Shown in pieces: positions 1 through 8,081 of a stretch of DNA of 64,000 nt. Position 1 is the stretch's first letter. Each line of letters opens with the position of its first letter. Source of the stretch: Polaribacter aestuariivivens. Its GTDB lineage: Bacteria > Bacteroidota > Bacteroidia > Flavobacteriales > Flavobacteriaceae. Location: contig NZ_VANR01000002.1 in NCBI RefSeq assembly GCF_005885675.1, forward strand, positions 248,001 through 312,000, in the 5' to 3' direction. A program made the position numbers and the translations under genes. Under the pieces are notes generated by a model. That model saw only the letters and a list, made by a program, of their open reading frames with translations, was not told the origin of the DNA and ran no database searches.

Positions 1-127
1 CGAAATTGAATATGCATCTGCTTTACTAAAGGATAATTTTTATGGAGTTCAGTTTCATCCAGAGAAATCATCATTAGCTGGTGAGCAAATCTTAAAAAAT
101 TTTTTAGAACTAAAAACCAATAACTAA
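1..127 (+). CDS. hisH: Imidazole glycerol phosphate synthase, glutaminase subunit HisH (3' end only)
   Basis: Only the last 41 codons are inside the window, in frame from base 2 to a TAA at 125-127. The peptide contains [10 protein letters not shown], the conserved C-terminal block of class I glutamine amidotransferases that supplies the catalytic His and Glu of the Cys-His-Glu triad. HisH releases ammonia from glutamine for HisF. The downstream order hisA, hisF, hisIE fixes the identity as HisH rather than another amidotransferase. The gap to hisA is 15 nt, so the genes are almost certainly cotranscribed. Confidence 0.88.
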   Translation, partial: EIEYASALLKDNFYGVQFHPEKSSLAGEQILKNFLELKTNN

Positions 128-142
128 AAACTAACAACTATT

Positions 143-925
143 TTGAGAATTATACCAGCAATAGACATTATAGACGGAAAATGTGTTCGTTTAACCAAAG
201 GCGATTACAATACCAAGAAAATATACAATGAAAACCCTTTAGAAGTTGCTAAGGAATTTGAAGCTGCAGGAATCGAATATTTACATGTTGTAGATTTAGA
301 TGGTGCTAAAGCAAGTCAAATTATCAATTACAAAGTGTTAGAGCAAATTGCAACTAAAACCAATTTAAAAATTGATTTTGGTGGTGGTTTAAAATCAGAT
401 AAAGATTTAGAAATTGCTTTTAATTCTGGCGCAAATCAAATTACTGGAGGAAGTATTGCTGTAAAAAATAAACCTGTATTTGAAAGTTGGATTACTAAAT
501 TTGGTGCAGAGAAAATCATTTTAGGAGCTGACTTTTATCCAGATAATTTTGGAGGAAAAATAGCAACCAATGGCTGGCAAGAAGAAAGTTCTTTAGAATT
601 AATTCCGTTTATTTCTGATTATCAACAAAAAGGAATTCAATACGTAATTTGTACAGATATTTCTAAAGATGGTATGTTACAAGGACCAAGTTTCGATGTT
701 TATAAGGAAATTTTGTCTGTTCGAGCGCAGTCGAGAACTAATAATGACCTTTCGACTGCGCTCAAGGAGACAAATCCATTAAAACTAATTGCTTCTGGAG
801 GAATATCAACTTTTGATGAACTCCCAAAATTAGCAGAACTAGGTTGCGAAGGTGTAATTATTGGTAAAGCCATTTATGAAAATAAAATCAGCTTAAAACA
901 GTTAGAAAATTTTATAATTAGTTGA
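143..925 (+). CDS. hisA: ProFAR isomerase HisA, TTG start, with an in-frame repeat-derived insertion
   Basis: HisA isomerises the N'-phosphoribosylformimino aminoimidazole carboxamide ribotide in step four of histidine synthesis. The (beta/alpha)8 barrel begins MRIIPAIDI, placing the catalytic Asp at residue 8; the second Asp is at 130 (GADFYPD). The phosphate-binding segments SGGIS and GVIIGKAIY are present. The start is TTG, with no usable in-frame ATG upstream. At 260 residues it is roughly 15-20 longer than most HisA proteins. The excess lies at about residues 192-210 and is encoded by an inverted repeat (720-765) that looks inserted in frame. The insertion lies before the strand carrying SGGIS, away from both catalytic residues, so the enzyme is probably functional. 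Confidence 0.95.
   Translation: MRIIPAIDIIDGKCVRLTKGDYNTKKIYNENPLEVAKEFEAAGIEYLHVVDLDGAKASQIINYKVLEQIATKTNLKIDFGGGLKSDKDLEIAFNSGANQITGGSIAVKNKPVFESWITKFGAEKIILGADFYPDNFGGKIATNGWQEESSLELIPFISDYQQKGIQYVICTDISKDGMLQGPSFDVYKEILSVRAQSRTNNDLSTALKETNPLKLIASGGISTFDELPKLAELGCEGVIIGKAIYENKISLKQLENFIIS
720..765. repeat. Inverted repeat embedded in the hisA reading frame
   Basis: A perfect 12-nt arm GAGCGCAGTCGA (723-734) is matched by its reverse complement TCGACTGCGCTC (752-763), separated by 17 nt. The GC content of the arms is far above the surroundings. The same arm in variant form occurs in the spacer at 16226-16250. This suggests a dispersed palindromic element that entered hisA without breaking the frame. 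Confidence 0.75.
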
Positions 926-965
926 TGGTTTTTAGTTTTTGGTTAATAGTTTTTTATTATTCTTG

Positions 966-1020
966 ACCAACAACCAACAACCAACAACCAACAACCAACA
1001 ACCAACAACCAACAACCAAC
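966..1020 (+). repeat. Heptamer tandem repeat ACCAACA, about 8 copies, abutting the hisF start
   Basis: Fifty-five bases are an uninterrupted run of the 7-nt unit ACCAACA ending two bases before the hisF ATG. Related motifs (ACCAATAAC, ACTAACAAC, ATCAACC) occur in the other spacers of the same operon. Perfect short tandem repeats can gain or lose copies by slippage, so leader length may vary between isolates. An open frame runs through the repeat from 939, but hisF has its canonical N-terminus at 1023. Confidence 0.9.
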
Positions 1021-1022
1021 AT

Positions 1023-1778
1023 ATGTTAACAAAAAGAATAGTACCTTGTTTAGATATTAAAAACGGAAGAACTGTTAAAGGCGTGAATTTCGTCAATTTA
1101 ATAGATGCAGGAGATCCTGTAGTTTTAGCAAAACAATATGCAGATTTAGGTGCAGATGAATTGGTGTTTTTAGACATTGCAGCCACTTTAGAAAATAGAG
1201 GAACAACTTTAGATATGGTGCTAAAAGTGGCAGAACAAGTAAACATTCCTTTTACAGTTGGTGGTGGAATTTCCTCTGTAGAACACGTAGATGCTTTGCT
1301 AAAATGTGGAGCAGACAAGGTTTCTATCAACTCATCAGCCGTAAAAAGACCAGATTTAATAAACGAATTAGCGGAAAAATTTGGGAGCCAATGTGTTGTG
1401 GTTGCTATTGATGCAAAACAAATTGATGGAGAATGGTTTGTACATTTAGCAGGAGGAACTATTCCTACAGAAATCAAATTATTTGATTGGGCAAAAGAAG
1501 TGGAAAAAAGAGGAGCAGGAGAAATTTTGTTTACGTCAATGAATCATGATGGAACCAAAGCAGGTTTTGCGAATGAAGCTTTAGCTAAATTATCAGAATT
1601 GGTAAATATTCCAATCATAGCAAGTGGTGGTGCAGGTAATGTACAACATTTTATAGATACATTTACACTAGGAAAATCTGATGCTGCTTTAGCTGCCAGT
1701 GTTTTTCATTTTGGAGAAATTCCGATTTTAGAATTAAAACAAAAATTAAAGGAAAATAATATTCCTGTAAGAATATAA
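1023..1778 (+). CDS. hisF: Imidazole glycerol phosphate synthase cyclase subunit HisF
   Basis: HisF uses ammonia from HisH to convert PRFAR to imidazole glycerol phosphate and AICAR. I start at ATG 1023 ([11 protein letters not shown]), which gives the standard 251 residues and places the catalytic Asp at positions 11 and 130. The longer frame from 939 only adds the translation of a heptamer repeat. Phosphate-binding glycine loops are visible (FTVGGGISS near 77-85 and IIASGGAGN). It is the third of four his genes seen here, 97 nt after hisA and 75 nt before hisIE. Confidence 0.97.
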   Translation: MLTKRIVPCLDIKNGRTVKGVNFVNLIDAGDPVVLAKQYADLGADELVFLDIAATLENRGTTLDMVLKVAEQVNIPFTVGGGISSVEHVDALLKCGADKVSINSSAVKRPDLINELAEKFGSQCVVVAIDAKQIDGEWFVHLAGGTIPTEIKLFDWAKEVEKRGAGEILFTSMNHDGTKAGFANEALAKLSELVNIPIIASGGAGNVQHFIDTFTLGKSDAALAASVFHFGEIPILELKQKLKENNIPVRI

Positions 1779-1800
1779 AATTTTTGGTGGTTAATAGTTA

Positions 1801-1835
1801 ATGGTTTTTAGATGGAACCATCAACCAAAAACCAT
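1801..1835 (+). other. Hairpin in the hisF-hisIE spacer
   Basis: ATGGTTTTTAGATGG (1801-1815) can pair with CCATCAACCAAAAACCAT (1818-1835) apart from a small bulge. It uses the same TGGTTTTTAG / ACCAAAAACC vocabulary as the other his spacers. There is no T-run after it, so it is more likely an mRNA processing or stability element, or repeat debris, than a terminator. Confidence 0.5.
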
Positions 1836-1853
1836 CAGCCAAAAACTATAATA

Positions 1854-2453
1854 ATGAATATAGATTTCAATAAAAATAACGATGGTTTAGTACCAGCAAT
1901 CATACAAGATGCAACTACAAAAAATGTATTGATGTTGGGTTATATGAATGAAGAAGCTTATCAAAAAACAATCGATTCTAAATTGGTAACTTTTTTTAGT
2001 AGAACTAAAAATCGTTTATGGACAAAAGGTGAAGAAAGTGGAAACGTATTGAACTTGGTTGATATCAAATTAGATTGTGATAAGGATACTTTATTGATAC
2101 AAGTACATCCAAAAGGACCAACTTGTCATAAAGGTTCTGATACGTGTTGGAATGAAGAGAATACATCAAATTTTGGTTTCTTTTCTACCTTAGAAGATGT
2201 TATTAAAGAAAGAGTTGCTAATAAAGAAACTAAAAAATCTTACGTAGCAAGCTTATTTGATAAAGGAATCAATAAAATTGCCCAAAAAGTAGGAGAGGAA
2301 GCAGTAGAAACTGTTATTGAAGCGATGGATTCTAATGATGATTTGTTCTTATATGAATCTGCAGATTTATTATTTCACTATTTAATGCTATTGCAAGCCA
2401 AAGGATTTACCCTAAAAGATATTGAAGCTGAATTAATAAAAAGACAAAAGTGA
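1854..2453 (+). CDS. hisIE: Bifunctional phosphoribosyl-AMP cyclohydrolase / phosphoribosyl-ATP pyrophosphatase HisIE
   Basis: The N-terminal half (about residues 1-110) is HisI: it carries the RTKNRLWTKGEESGN motif, the DCDKD metal site and the zinc-binding run HPKGPTCHKGSDTC. The C-terminal half (about 112-199) is HisE: the helical pyrophosphatase with KVGEEAVETVIEA and the acidic ESADLLFH segment. Together they carry out steps two and three of histidine synthesis. I start at ATG 1854 (MNIDFNKN); the open frame from 1812 merely translates the spacer hairpin. At 199 residues it is the usual length for the fused enzyme. It closes the operon. Confidence 0.96.
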   Translation: MNIDFNKNNDGLVPAIIQDATTKNVLMLGYMNEEAYQKTIDSKLVTFFSRTKNRLWTKGEESGNVLNLVDIKLDCDKDTLLIQVHPKGPTCHKGSDTCWNEENTSNFGFFSTLEDVIKERVANKETKKSYVASLFDKGINKIAQKVGEEAVETVIEAMDSNDDLFLYESADLLFHYLMLLQAKGFTLKDIEAELIKRQK

Positions 2454-2586
2454 AATTAGTGTTTCATAAAATCTAAAGTGACCAAATAATTATTTGTTTA
2501 ACATTAAAAAAAACATCTTAACAAGCCTTTAACGGAACAATACGTTCATTTTTAGTAATTTAGTGTCAAACAAAAAAATAAATATT

Positions 2587-2724
2587 ATGGGAATTATAAA
2601 AGAAAATAAAAAATTTGAAAGGACTAAAACTCAAGATAATCCAACAAGCGTTAATAGAAACTTGAAAGAAAACAAAGAGTTTGATTTAGATAACAAAACA
2701 ATTGTTGAACAAAAAGAAAAATAG
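2587..2724 (+). CDS. Small hydrophilic protein of unknown function (45 aa)
   Basis: A complete ATG-to-TAG frame encodes a very charged peptide, MGIIKENKKFERTKTQDNPT and onward, ending VEQKEK, with no hydrophobic segment, cysteine or recognisable motif. It stands alone between the his operon and a strong terminator hairpin 31 nt after its stop, which supports a real transcription unit. I do not recognise the family. The Lys/Glu/Asn-rich composition suggests a disordered or nucleic-acid-associated protein, but that is a guess. It may be a chance frame in an AT-rich region. Confidence 0.5.
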   Translation: MGIIKENKKFERTKTQDNPTSVNRNLKENKEFDLDNKTIVEQKEK

Positions 2725-2755
2725 TAATTAATTACTTTTTAAATTAAGTACTGAT

Positions 2756-2783
2756 AAACCCTCACAAACTTTGTGAGGGTTTT
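2756..2783. terminator. Bidirectional intrinsic terminator
   Basis: AAACCCTCACAAA pairs with TTTGTGAGGGTTT across a minimal loop, with A- and T-rich flanks. It lies between the small rightward gene ending at 2724 and the leftward gene ending at 2808, so it can serve both. Confidence 0.9.
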
Positions 2784-2807
2784 CTAATTAAAAGTAACAT
2801 AGAAAGT

Positions 2808-3755
2808 TTAATACTCATTCATTAAAATTACTTTTAAGTTCGGATAGTTTTGTTTTAATTCTTTTTCAAGACCAATAACATGAGAAGCCCCAACAATAAC
2901 TATGTTTCTTATTTTATTTGAAGACAAAACTTGGTTTGCTATATTATTTGCCATTCTCATATTTCTTTCATCCCAATATTTTCTTCCTTCTTTACAGCCT
3001 TCTGTATCGTTTAAAACGTATCTGAATGAAGCCATTTCATGCAGTTGATTCAATGATTTTCTTTTATTTGTATGTTTCCCTAAACGTCTAAAAATAGCTG
3101 GTAAAATAGAACTGTTATAGTTTTTCTTATATAATTTGGTGTTTGCTGTATTGTTTCCGTTTTCTCTTCCTTCTTTTATACATTTATTCCAAGCTGTGTG
3201 AAACTCTCTATTTGTTTGCTGATCATCCATATTGGTAACACGTAAGTTTTTAGACAATGCTAATTTATAAGTCAAATCTCCATCTTCATGTCTTGTTGGT
3301 TTTTTTGCCCCATCAAGTCCGTATTTTAATAAATATTGATACAGTTCGTAATTTCCATTATCTCTTTTGTAAGCTGATGCAGTTGTTAAAAATTTTATTT
3401 CATCTTTGGTTAATGTATTAAAATCTTTTTTAGATAAATTGTTGAATTTACTTTCATCAAAATCAAAAGAAGTTTTTAAAGAATCTGATAATTGATAAAA
3501 TTTCTGATAATTTTTAGACCAACCATTTTTTAAATACTCCCAAGATTTCGCATCATTTGCCATAGGACTTTCTACATATATTGCTTCAGGATTGTATTTT
3601 TTTGCAAACTTTAACATGGGTTTGTAGCTCTTTTTTACAATTTTAGGAACAGTGTGCATGCTTCCAATAATTAATACTTCTTGTTGTTTGTTTTGTGCTG
3701 ATAAAACAAAAATTGATAAAAATAAAATAGTAATAAATGTGATTTGAGTTTTCAT
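2808..3755 (-). CDS. Secreted TraB/GumN-like protein (DUF5694 type)
   Basis: The 315-residue product begins with a Sec signal peptide (MKTQITFITILFLSIFVLSA, cleavage near residue 20). The mature part starts with a beta-strand and IIGSMHTVPKI and ends with IVIVGASHVIGLEKEL, the paired 'GsmH ... GasHv' motifs of the TraB/PrgY/GumN superfamily, whose His and Glu residues are thought to bind metal. Small secreted members in Bacteroidota are usually annotated DUF5694; their substrate is unknown and hydrolase activity is only suspected. It is monocistronic with its own -7 box at 3788-3795 and a shared terminator downstream. Confidence 0.7.
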   Translation of the reverse strand: MKTQITFITILFLSIFVLSAQNKQQEVLIIGSMHTVPKIVKKSYKPMLKFAKKYNPEAIYVESPMANDAKSWEYLKNGWSKNYQKFYQLSDSLKTSFDFDESKFNNLSKKDFNTLTKDEIKFLTTASAYKRDNGNYELYQYLLKYGLDGAKKPTRHEDGDLTYKLALSKNLRVTNMDDQQTNREFHTAWNKCIKEGRENGNNTANTKLYKKNYNSSILPAIFRRLGKHTNKRKSLNQLHEMASFRYVLNDTEGCKEGRKYWDERNMRMANNIANQVLSSNKIRNIVIVGASHVIGLEKELKQNYPNLKVILMNEY

Positions 3756-3787
3756 AATGATGATTTTATTGATTAAACTTTCTGTTA

Positions 3788-3795
3788 CAAAACTA
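3788..3795 (-). promoter_or_regulatory. -7 box of the DUF5694-type gene
   Basis: On the minus strand this reads TAGTTTTG, matching the Bacteroidota -7 consensus TAnnTTTG. The predicted leader before the ATG at 3755 is about 26 nt. No clear TTG lies at the -33 position. Confidence 0.5.
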
Positions 3796-3849
3796 GAAAG
3801 GAATCAATATAAAAACTCAATATATAAAGGTGTTTGGGGTGAAATACAG

Positions 3850-4647
3850 CTATTCTGTGGTAGAATTTAAAACTGCTTTTACATCATTTTGGTAAGTTCT
3901 GGAAACTGGCACTTCTATGTGGTGAGTTACAATCGCAAACAGTTTGCTATTGGCAGTTTTCCACTGTAAAAAATGAAAAGGATTTATTAAATAAGAACGA
4001 TGAGTTCTTAAAAATTCTGGAAACTCATCCGCAATTGAAGACAATTTATTTCTGATTAATGTTTTCTTTAATTCGGTTCCAGAGATGTAGAAAACTTCAA
4101 TATAATTATCTGAAGATTGTATGCAAATTACATCATTTAAAAACAAACGCAAACCTTCGTAATTTCCTTCACCTTTAATTTCTATTTTTTCTTGTTCTAG
4201 TTTTTTCTCTTTGTATTTTCCAAAAGCAAAACGACCAATTATTAAAATAGGTAAAATGGTTAATAAAGCAGGAAAATAGATACTCTTTAACATATACACT
4301 AAATCATACGGATTTCTATCATTTGCCATAATTACAAACAAATAATACAAACGCGCTATCGTAATTGCACAAAAACAATACACAAAAAGAAAAATAATTT
4401 CGCTTAAAAGTGTCCATTTTTTATCCTTCTTGGAGAATATTAAATATTGAAAGGGTAAAAAGAAAACGTAAGATACCCCTCCAATAAAACCATAACCTAA
4501 AAGAAATATTAATTTTTCATTTTCGTATAGTTGATTAACATCTAAAGGCTCTGTAAAATATAGAAAAACGAAAATCCATAATGCTAAACTCAAAGCAATT
4601 ATTAAATGATGTTTTATCGAAGGATCAAATGGGTATTTCTTATTCAA
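3850..4647 (-). CDS. LytTR-type DNA-binding regulator with membrane-embedded N-terminus
   Basis: The first roughly 150 residues contain four hydrophobic segments (near 15-32, 47-68, 85-107 and 125-142). A short charged linker leads to a LytTR domain at about 165-265, with NDVICIQSSDNYIEVFY, the LSSIADEFPEFLRTHRSYLIN core and PVSRTYQNDV. LytTR domains bind direct repeats upstream of targets. No receiver domain is present, so the signal must come through the membrane part or a partner. The arrangement of a membrane domain fused to LytTR is common in Bacteroidota. It is alone on its strand, with a -7 box at 4720-4727. Confidence 0.8.
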   Translation of the reverse strand: MNKKYPFDPSIKHHLIIALSLALWIFVFLYFTEPLDVNQLYENEKLIFLLGYGFIGGVSYVFFLPFQYLIFSKKDKKWTLLSEIIFLFVYCFCAITIARLYYLFVIMANDRNPYDLVYMLKSIYFPALLTILPILIIGRFAFGKYKEKKLEQEKIEIKGEGNYEGLRLFLNDVICIQSSDNYIEVFYISGTELKKTLIRNKLSSIADEFPEFLRTHRSYLINPFHFLQWKTANSKLFAIVTHHIEVPVSRTYQNDVKAVLNSTTE

Positions 4648-4719
4648 AGTAAGCTATTTTTTAAAAATGTGTTCTAGATTTATTAAAAGTTTATTTTTCC
4701 CATTTGCTTGGTGTTGTTT

Positions 4720-4727
4720 CAAATATA
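4720..4727 (-). promoter_or_regulatory. -7 box of the LytTR regulator gene
   Basis: The minus strand reads TATATTTG (TAnnTTTG consensus), giving a leader of about 65 nt to the ATG at 4647. No -33 TTG is evident at the expected spacing. Confidence 0.45.
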
Positions 4728-4787
4728 GTAATAAATATTCCTTTTTTTATTCTTAATTAAAAATGAAAAGTACTTAATTATTAATGG

Positions 4788-4795
4788 TAATTTTG
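4788..4795 (+). promoter_or_regulatory. -7 box that fixes the start of the EamA transporter gene
   Basis: TAATTTTG matches TAnnTTTG. It lies inside the upstream end of the longest open frame (from 4784), so transcription would begin after that first ATG. The next in-frame ATG, 4817, is therefore the probable start, with a leader of about 15 nt. Confidence 0.6.
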
Positions 4796-4816
4796 CAACT
4801 TCAAATAAACTTATTT

Positions 4817-5740
4817 ATGAAAGCGAATAAATCTCAAATATTAATTATTATAGCATTTATATCCATTTATGTTATTTGGGGTTCTACCTATTTATTTAAT
4901 AAGGTTGCAGTAACTGAATTACCACCTTTTTTCTTAGCTTGTATTCGTTTTTCCACAGCTGGAGTTTTAATGTTGATGATTGCTAAAATTTTTGGTTTTA
5001 GTTTTAAAATTACTAAAAAGCAAATATTAAATTCAGCAATAGCATCTTTATTTTTTTTAATTTTAGGAAACAGTGTTTTTGTTTGGGCTTTACGATATGT
5101 AGATAGTGGTTTTGCTGCATTAATTGCTTCTACACAACCATTATTTGTTTTATTAATACTACGTTTTTTAGACAGAAAACCAATGCAAAAAAAATCTATA
5201 ATAGGAGTTTTTTTAGGTATTGTAGGTATGGTTTTACTGGTGAGTCAGCAAGAATTGGTAACCTCTAGAGAAACTATTTTGGGTATTTTAGTAATGTTAG
5301 GCTGTGTTTTAGGTTGGAGTTATGGAGGTGTTTTTGTGTCAAAAGCAGATTTACCTAAAAACTTCTTAGTAAGTACAGGTTTACAAATGGTAATTGCAGG
5401 TGTTGTTTTGGCTATTTTGAGTTTTTCTTTTCAAGAAAAATGGACATCTCCATTAAGTTGGAGTACTAACGTTCAAATATCAATGTCTTTATTGATTATT
5501 CTTGGTGGAATTGTAGCTTTTACAGCTTTTAATTATTTGTTAAAGGTAGTTTCAACTGAAAAAGTAGCTACTTCTGCCTACGTAAATCCTGTAATTGCAT
5601 TGTTTATGGGATGGTATTTTTTAGATGAAAAAATATCTACACAATCTATGATTGCTTCAGCAATTTTGTTAACAGGTGTATATTTTATTACCTCCAGAAA
5701 AAGAAAAATAAAAAATATAAACGGAACTTCTAAAACATAG
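4817..5740 (+). CDS. EamA/DMT-family membrane transporter
   Basis: The 307-residue product has ten hydrophobic helices in two tandem EamA repeats (about 8-140 and 155-290). The first contains the typical YVIWGSTYLFNKVAV and PPFFLACIRF segments, and the second contains NPVIALFMGWYFLDEKIS. Members of the drug/metabolite transporter superfamily export metabolites, amino acids or toxic compounds; the substrate cannot be read from sequence. The C-terminus is a short basic tail. The start is set at 4817 because a promoter -7 box overlaps the longer frame. It is probably monocistronic. Confidence 0.9.
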   Translation: MKANKSQILIIIAFISIYVIWGSTYLFNKVAVTELPPFFLACIRFSTAGVLMLMIAKIFGFSFKITKKQILNSAIASLFFLILGNSVFVWALRYVDSGFAALIASTQPLFVLLILRFLDRKPMQKKSIIGVFLGIVGMVLLVSQQELVTSRETILGILVMLGCVLGWSYGGVFVSKADLPKNFLVSTGLQMVIAGVVLAILSFSFQEKWTSPLSWSTNVQISMSLLIILGGIVAFTAFNYLLKVVSTEKVATSAYVNPVIALFMGWYFLDEKISTQSMIASAILLTGVYFITSRKRKIKNINGTSKT

Positions 5741-5835
5741 TGAGAAATTTAAATTTGTAATGAGTTCAAAAAAATATCAATTACACAATTTATAAATTAA
5801 GAATATCCTTAAATTTATCATTCTAAAACAAAAAA

Positions 5836-6720
5836 TTGAAAGCAAAAACAATCATAAAAGACTTACCCAAATTACTAAAAAAAACTGGAGTTAATTGGTT
5901 AGATAGTGGTCCTTTTGAATTAAGTGCTATTGTAGCTTATTACGCAATTTTATCTTTACCAGCTTTAATTGTTATCATTTTAAATTTGGTAGGAAACATT
6001 TGGGGAAGAGAAATTGTACAAGGAGAATTATTAGACGAAATTACAAATGCAGTTGGTATTCAAACAGCAGAATCTATAAGAGTAATGATGTTAGATAGGG
6101 GTGATGAATCCGTTTCAATTTTTACAACAATTATTGGTATTGGTACACTAATTTATGGATCAACAGGAGTTTTTTACCAATTACAAGCGGCTTTTGATAA
6201 AATATGGAAAGTAAAAGAAAATCCAAATACAAACGGATTTTTAAAAATAATTTTCGATCGTTTAAAAAGCTTTGGTTTTATTTTAATTATTGGTTTTTTA
6301 TTATTGATAAGTTTTGTTTTAACTGCTCTAATTAGTGCATTTAGTAAAAGAATTGAAGTTTTTGTACCAGATAATTTGTTTGAATATGTGTATGTAATAG
6401 ATTTTTTAATGTCTATCTTATTCATTTACATTTTATTTGCAGCAATGTTTAAATATTTACCAGGTAAAAACGTACGTTGGCGAGCCGTAAAGGTAGGTGC
6501 TGGCTTAACTGCTATTTTATTTGTGATTGGTAAATATTTATTAGCATGGTATTTTAATACTATGGAACCTGGTTCCACTTATGGTGCAGCAGGTTCTGTA
6601 ATTTTAATTATGCTATGGGTTTCGTATTCAAGTTTGATACTTTTTTTCGGTGCAAATTTCACGAAAGTTTATGCAGACATGTATTTGAATAATAAAGATG
6701 ATGAAGTGATAATTAAATAA
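5836..6720 (+). CDS. YihY/BrkB-family inner membrane protein, TTG start
   Basis: At 294 residues with about six membrane segments, this matches the YihY family, once misnamed ribonuclease BN. Visible family features include the N-terminal LSAIVAYYAILSLPALIV, the central GVFYQLQAAFDKIWKVKENP and the C-terminal FNTMEPGSTYGAAGSVILIM followed by YSSLILFFGANFTKVYAD. The molecular function is not settled; a transport or permease role is suspected. Translation starts at TTG 5836, with no in-frame ATG nearby. The stop is only 2 nt from that of the convergent MFS gene, with no terminator between them. Confidence 0.88.
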   Translation: MKAKTIIKDLPKLLKKTGVNWLDSGPFELSAIVAYYAILSLPALIVIILNLVGNIWGREIVQGELLDEITNAVGIQTAESIRVMMLDRGDESVSIFTTIIGIGTLIYGSTGVFYQLQAAFDKIWKVKENPNTNGFLKIIFDRLKSFGFILIIGFLLLISFVLTALISAFSKRIEVFVPDNLFEYVYVIDFLMSILFIYILFAAMFKYLPGKNVRWRAVKVGAGLTAILFVIGKYLLAWYFNTMEPGSTYGAAGSVILIMLWVSYSSLILFFGANFTKVYADMYLNNKDDEVIIK

Positions 6721-6722
6721 AA

Positions 6723-8009
6723 TTATTCAGCTTCAACATTGGGTAGCTTATAACTTAAAAATGCTCCTAAAATACCAAATATAGATAAAACAAGTAATAC
6801 CAATTCTACCGAAAATAAAGAAGCTAAAGCACTAATTCCTCCAGTAACTAATAAAATTAAACCAATAATTGTATTGCTTACAGCAACGTAATCTGTTCTT
6901 TTATTACCTTCAGCCATATTTACAACATAAGTTTTTCTGCCTAATCTTACACCACTATGTGCTATTCCTAAAATGAAAAAAGCAACTGGATATAACCAAA
7001 ATATTTTTGAAAAGTCTGTAAATACTTCAATAATGATAAACATTGTAATTCCTAAAGCAGATGCAATTATAGTTGCAAAAGACATCACATTTTTACTCGA
7101 AACATCTGCCATTTTACCCCAAACAGGAGCACTTAAAATAGAAGCAACTCCATTTGCAATAATAAATAAACCTAACAAGTAACTTTCTTTACCAATGTTT
7201 TCTTGAGCTAATAAAACGTAAAAAGGTGCAGTTAAAGCGGAACATAACAAGAGCGAACGTGCAATAATAAAATTTCTGAAATGGGTGTCTTTTTTTACAA
7301 TTTTTATTCTTTGTATAACTTCTTTCCAAGTGTTTTTATGTTCCTGAATTTTACTTTTATCTTCTTTTATTTTAGAATAAATAAATGCTGAAATCAACCA
7401 CATAGCACTTGCAAAGACTAATATTCCACTATAAAATAGGAGAGAAGCACCACTTTTAGATTTATACATCATAAATAAACCTGCCAATAAAACTAAAACT
7501 CCTGATACAGAAACTGTATACCCCTTTAATTTTCCACGTCTGTCTTTAGGAATCGTTTTTCCTAAAACATCTTTAGAACTTACAGAGCACAAACTTCTTG
7601 ACAGACTAAAGATTATCAGAAATAAAATAATTAAACTTCCTGCAAGAACACCTTCAAAAAAATAAGCTGTTAAACCAATTGCTAAAATTGAAGCAAATTG
7701 AAAAATAGAGCCAAAAACATAAATCCATTTTCTTTTGGCCTTTGTTTTTATATAACTCGCTAAAAATATTTGCGGTAACATAGAGCCAGATTCTCTAATA
7801 GGCACAATAAAACTAATCATATAAACAGGAGCGTTTATATAATTCATTACCCAAGTTAACACTGTTTTAGGGTTGCTTAAAGTGTCTCCTAATTTTGTAA
7901 AAATGCTACTTATTAAAAGTAAAAAGTAGTTTCTTGGAAGATGTTCATCAACATTTTTATCATCAGTATTAAAAAAGAAATAGACTTTTTTTGAAATGGA
8001 TTTTTTCAT
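6723..8009 (-). CDS. Major facilitator superfamily transporter
   Basis: The 428-residue protein has about twelve hydrophobic helices arranged as two sets of six with a charged central loop (about 210-235, rich in Lys and Glu). The first cytoplasmic loop has YIKTKAKRKWIYVFGS and the second half repeats the pattern with VWGKMADVSSKNVMS, a loop 2-3 type segment. Substrate is unknown. A -7 box (8014-8021) lies only 4 nt upstream of the ATG, so the mRNA may be almost leaderless. The gene is convergent with the BrkB-family gene. Confidence 0.85.
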   Translation of the reverse strand: MKKSISKKVYFFFNTDDKNVDEHLPRNYFLLLISSIFTKLGDTLSNPKTVLTWVMNYINAPVYMISFIVPIRESGSMLPQIFLASYIKTKAKRKWIYVFGSIFQFASILAIGLTAYFFEGVLAGSLIILFLIIFSLSRSLCSVSSKDVLGKTIPKDRRGKLKGYTVSVSGVLVLLAGLFMMYKSKSGASLLFYSGILVFASAMWLISAFIYSKIKEDKSKIQEHKNTWKEVIQRIKIVKKDTHFRNFIIARSLLLCSALTAPFYVLLAQENIGKESYLLGLFIIANGVASILSAPVWGKMADVSSKNVMSFATIIASALGITMFIIIEVFTDFSKIFWLYPVAFFILGIAHSGVRLGRKTYVVNMAEGNKRTDYVAVSNTIIGLILLVTGGISALASLFSVELVLLVLSIFGILGAFLSYKLPNVEAE

Positions 8010-8013
8010 ACTA

Positions 8014-8021
8014 CAAAATTA
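8014..8021 (-). promoter_or_regulatory. -7 box very close to the MFS start
   Basis: The minus strand reads TAATTTTG, a full match to TAnnTTTG, ending 4 nt before the ATG. If used, transcription would start at or within a few bases of the initiation codon. Confidence 0.45.
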
Positions 8022-8081
8022 GTACTATAAAACCATTCTTAAAAGTCTATTTTTAAATGTTGGTGATTTATTGATTAGTTT

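Noticed and set aside
966-1020. CRISPR or DR array at the hisF leader
   Set aside because: Units are 7 nt with no spacers, i.e. a simple tandem repeat.
932-1477. Leftward 181-codon frame opposite hisF
   Set aside because: It is an antisense shadow of hisF and translates the heptamer tract into a low-complexity tail; no promoter or family match.
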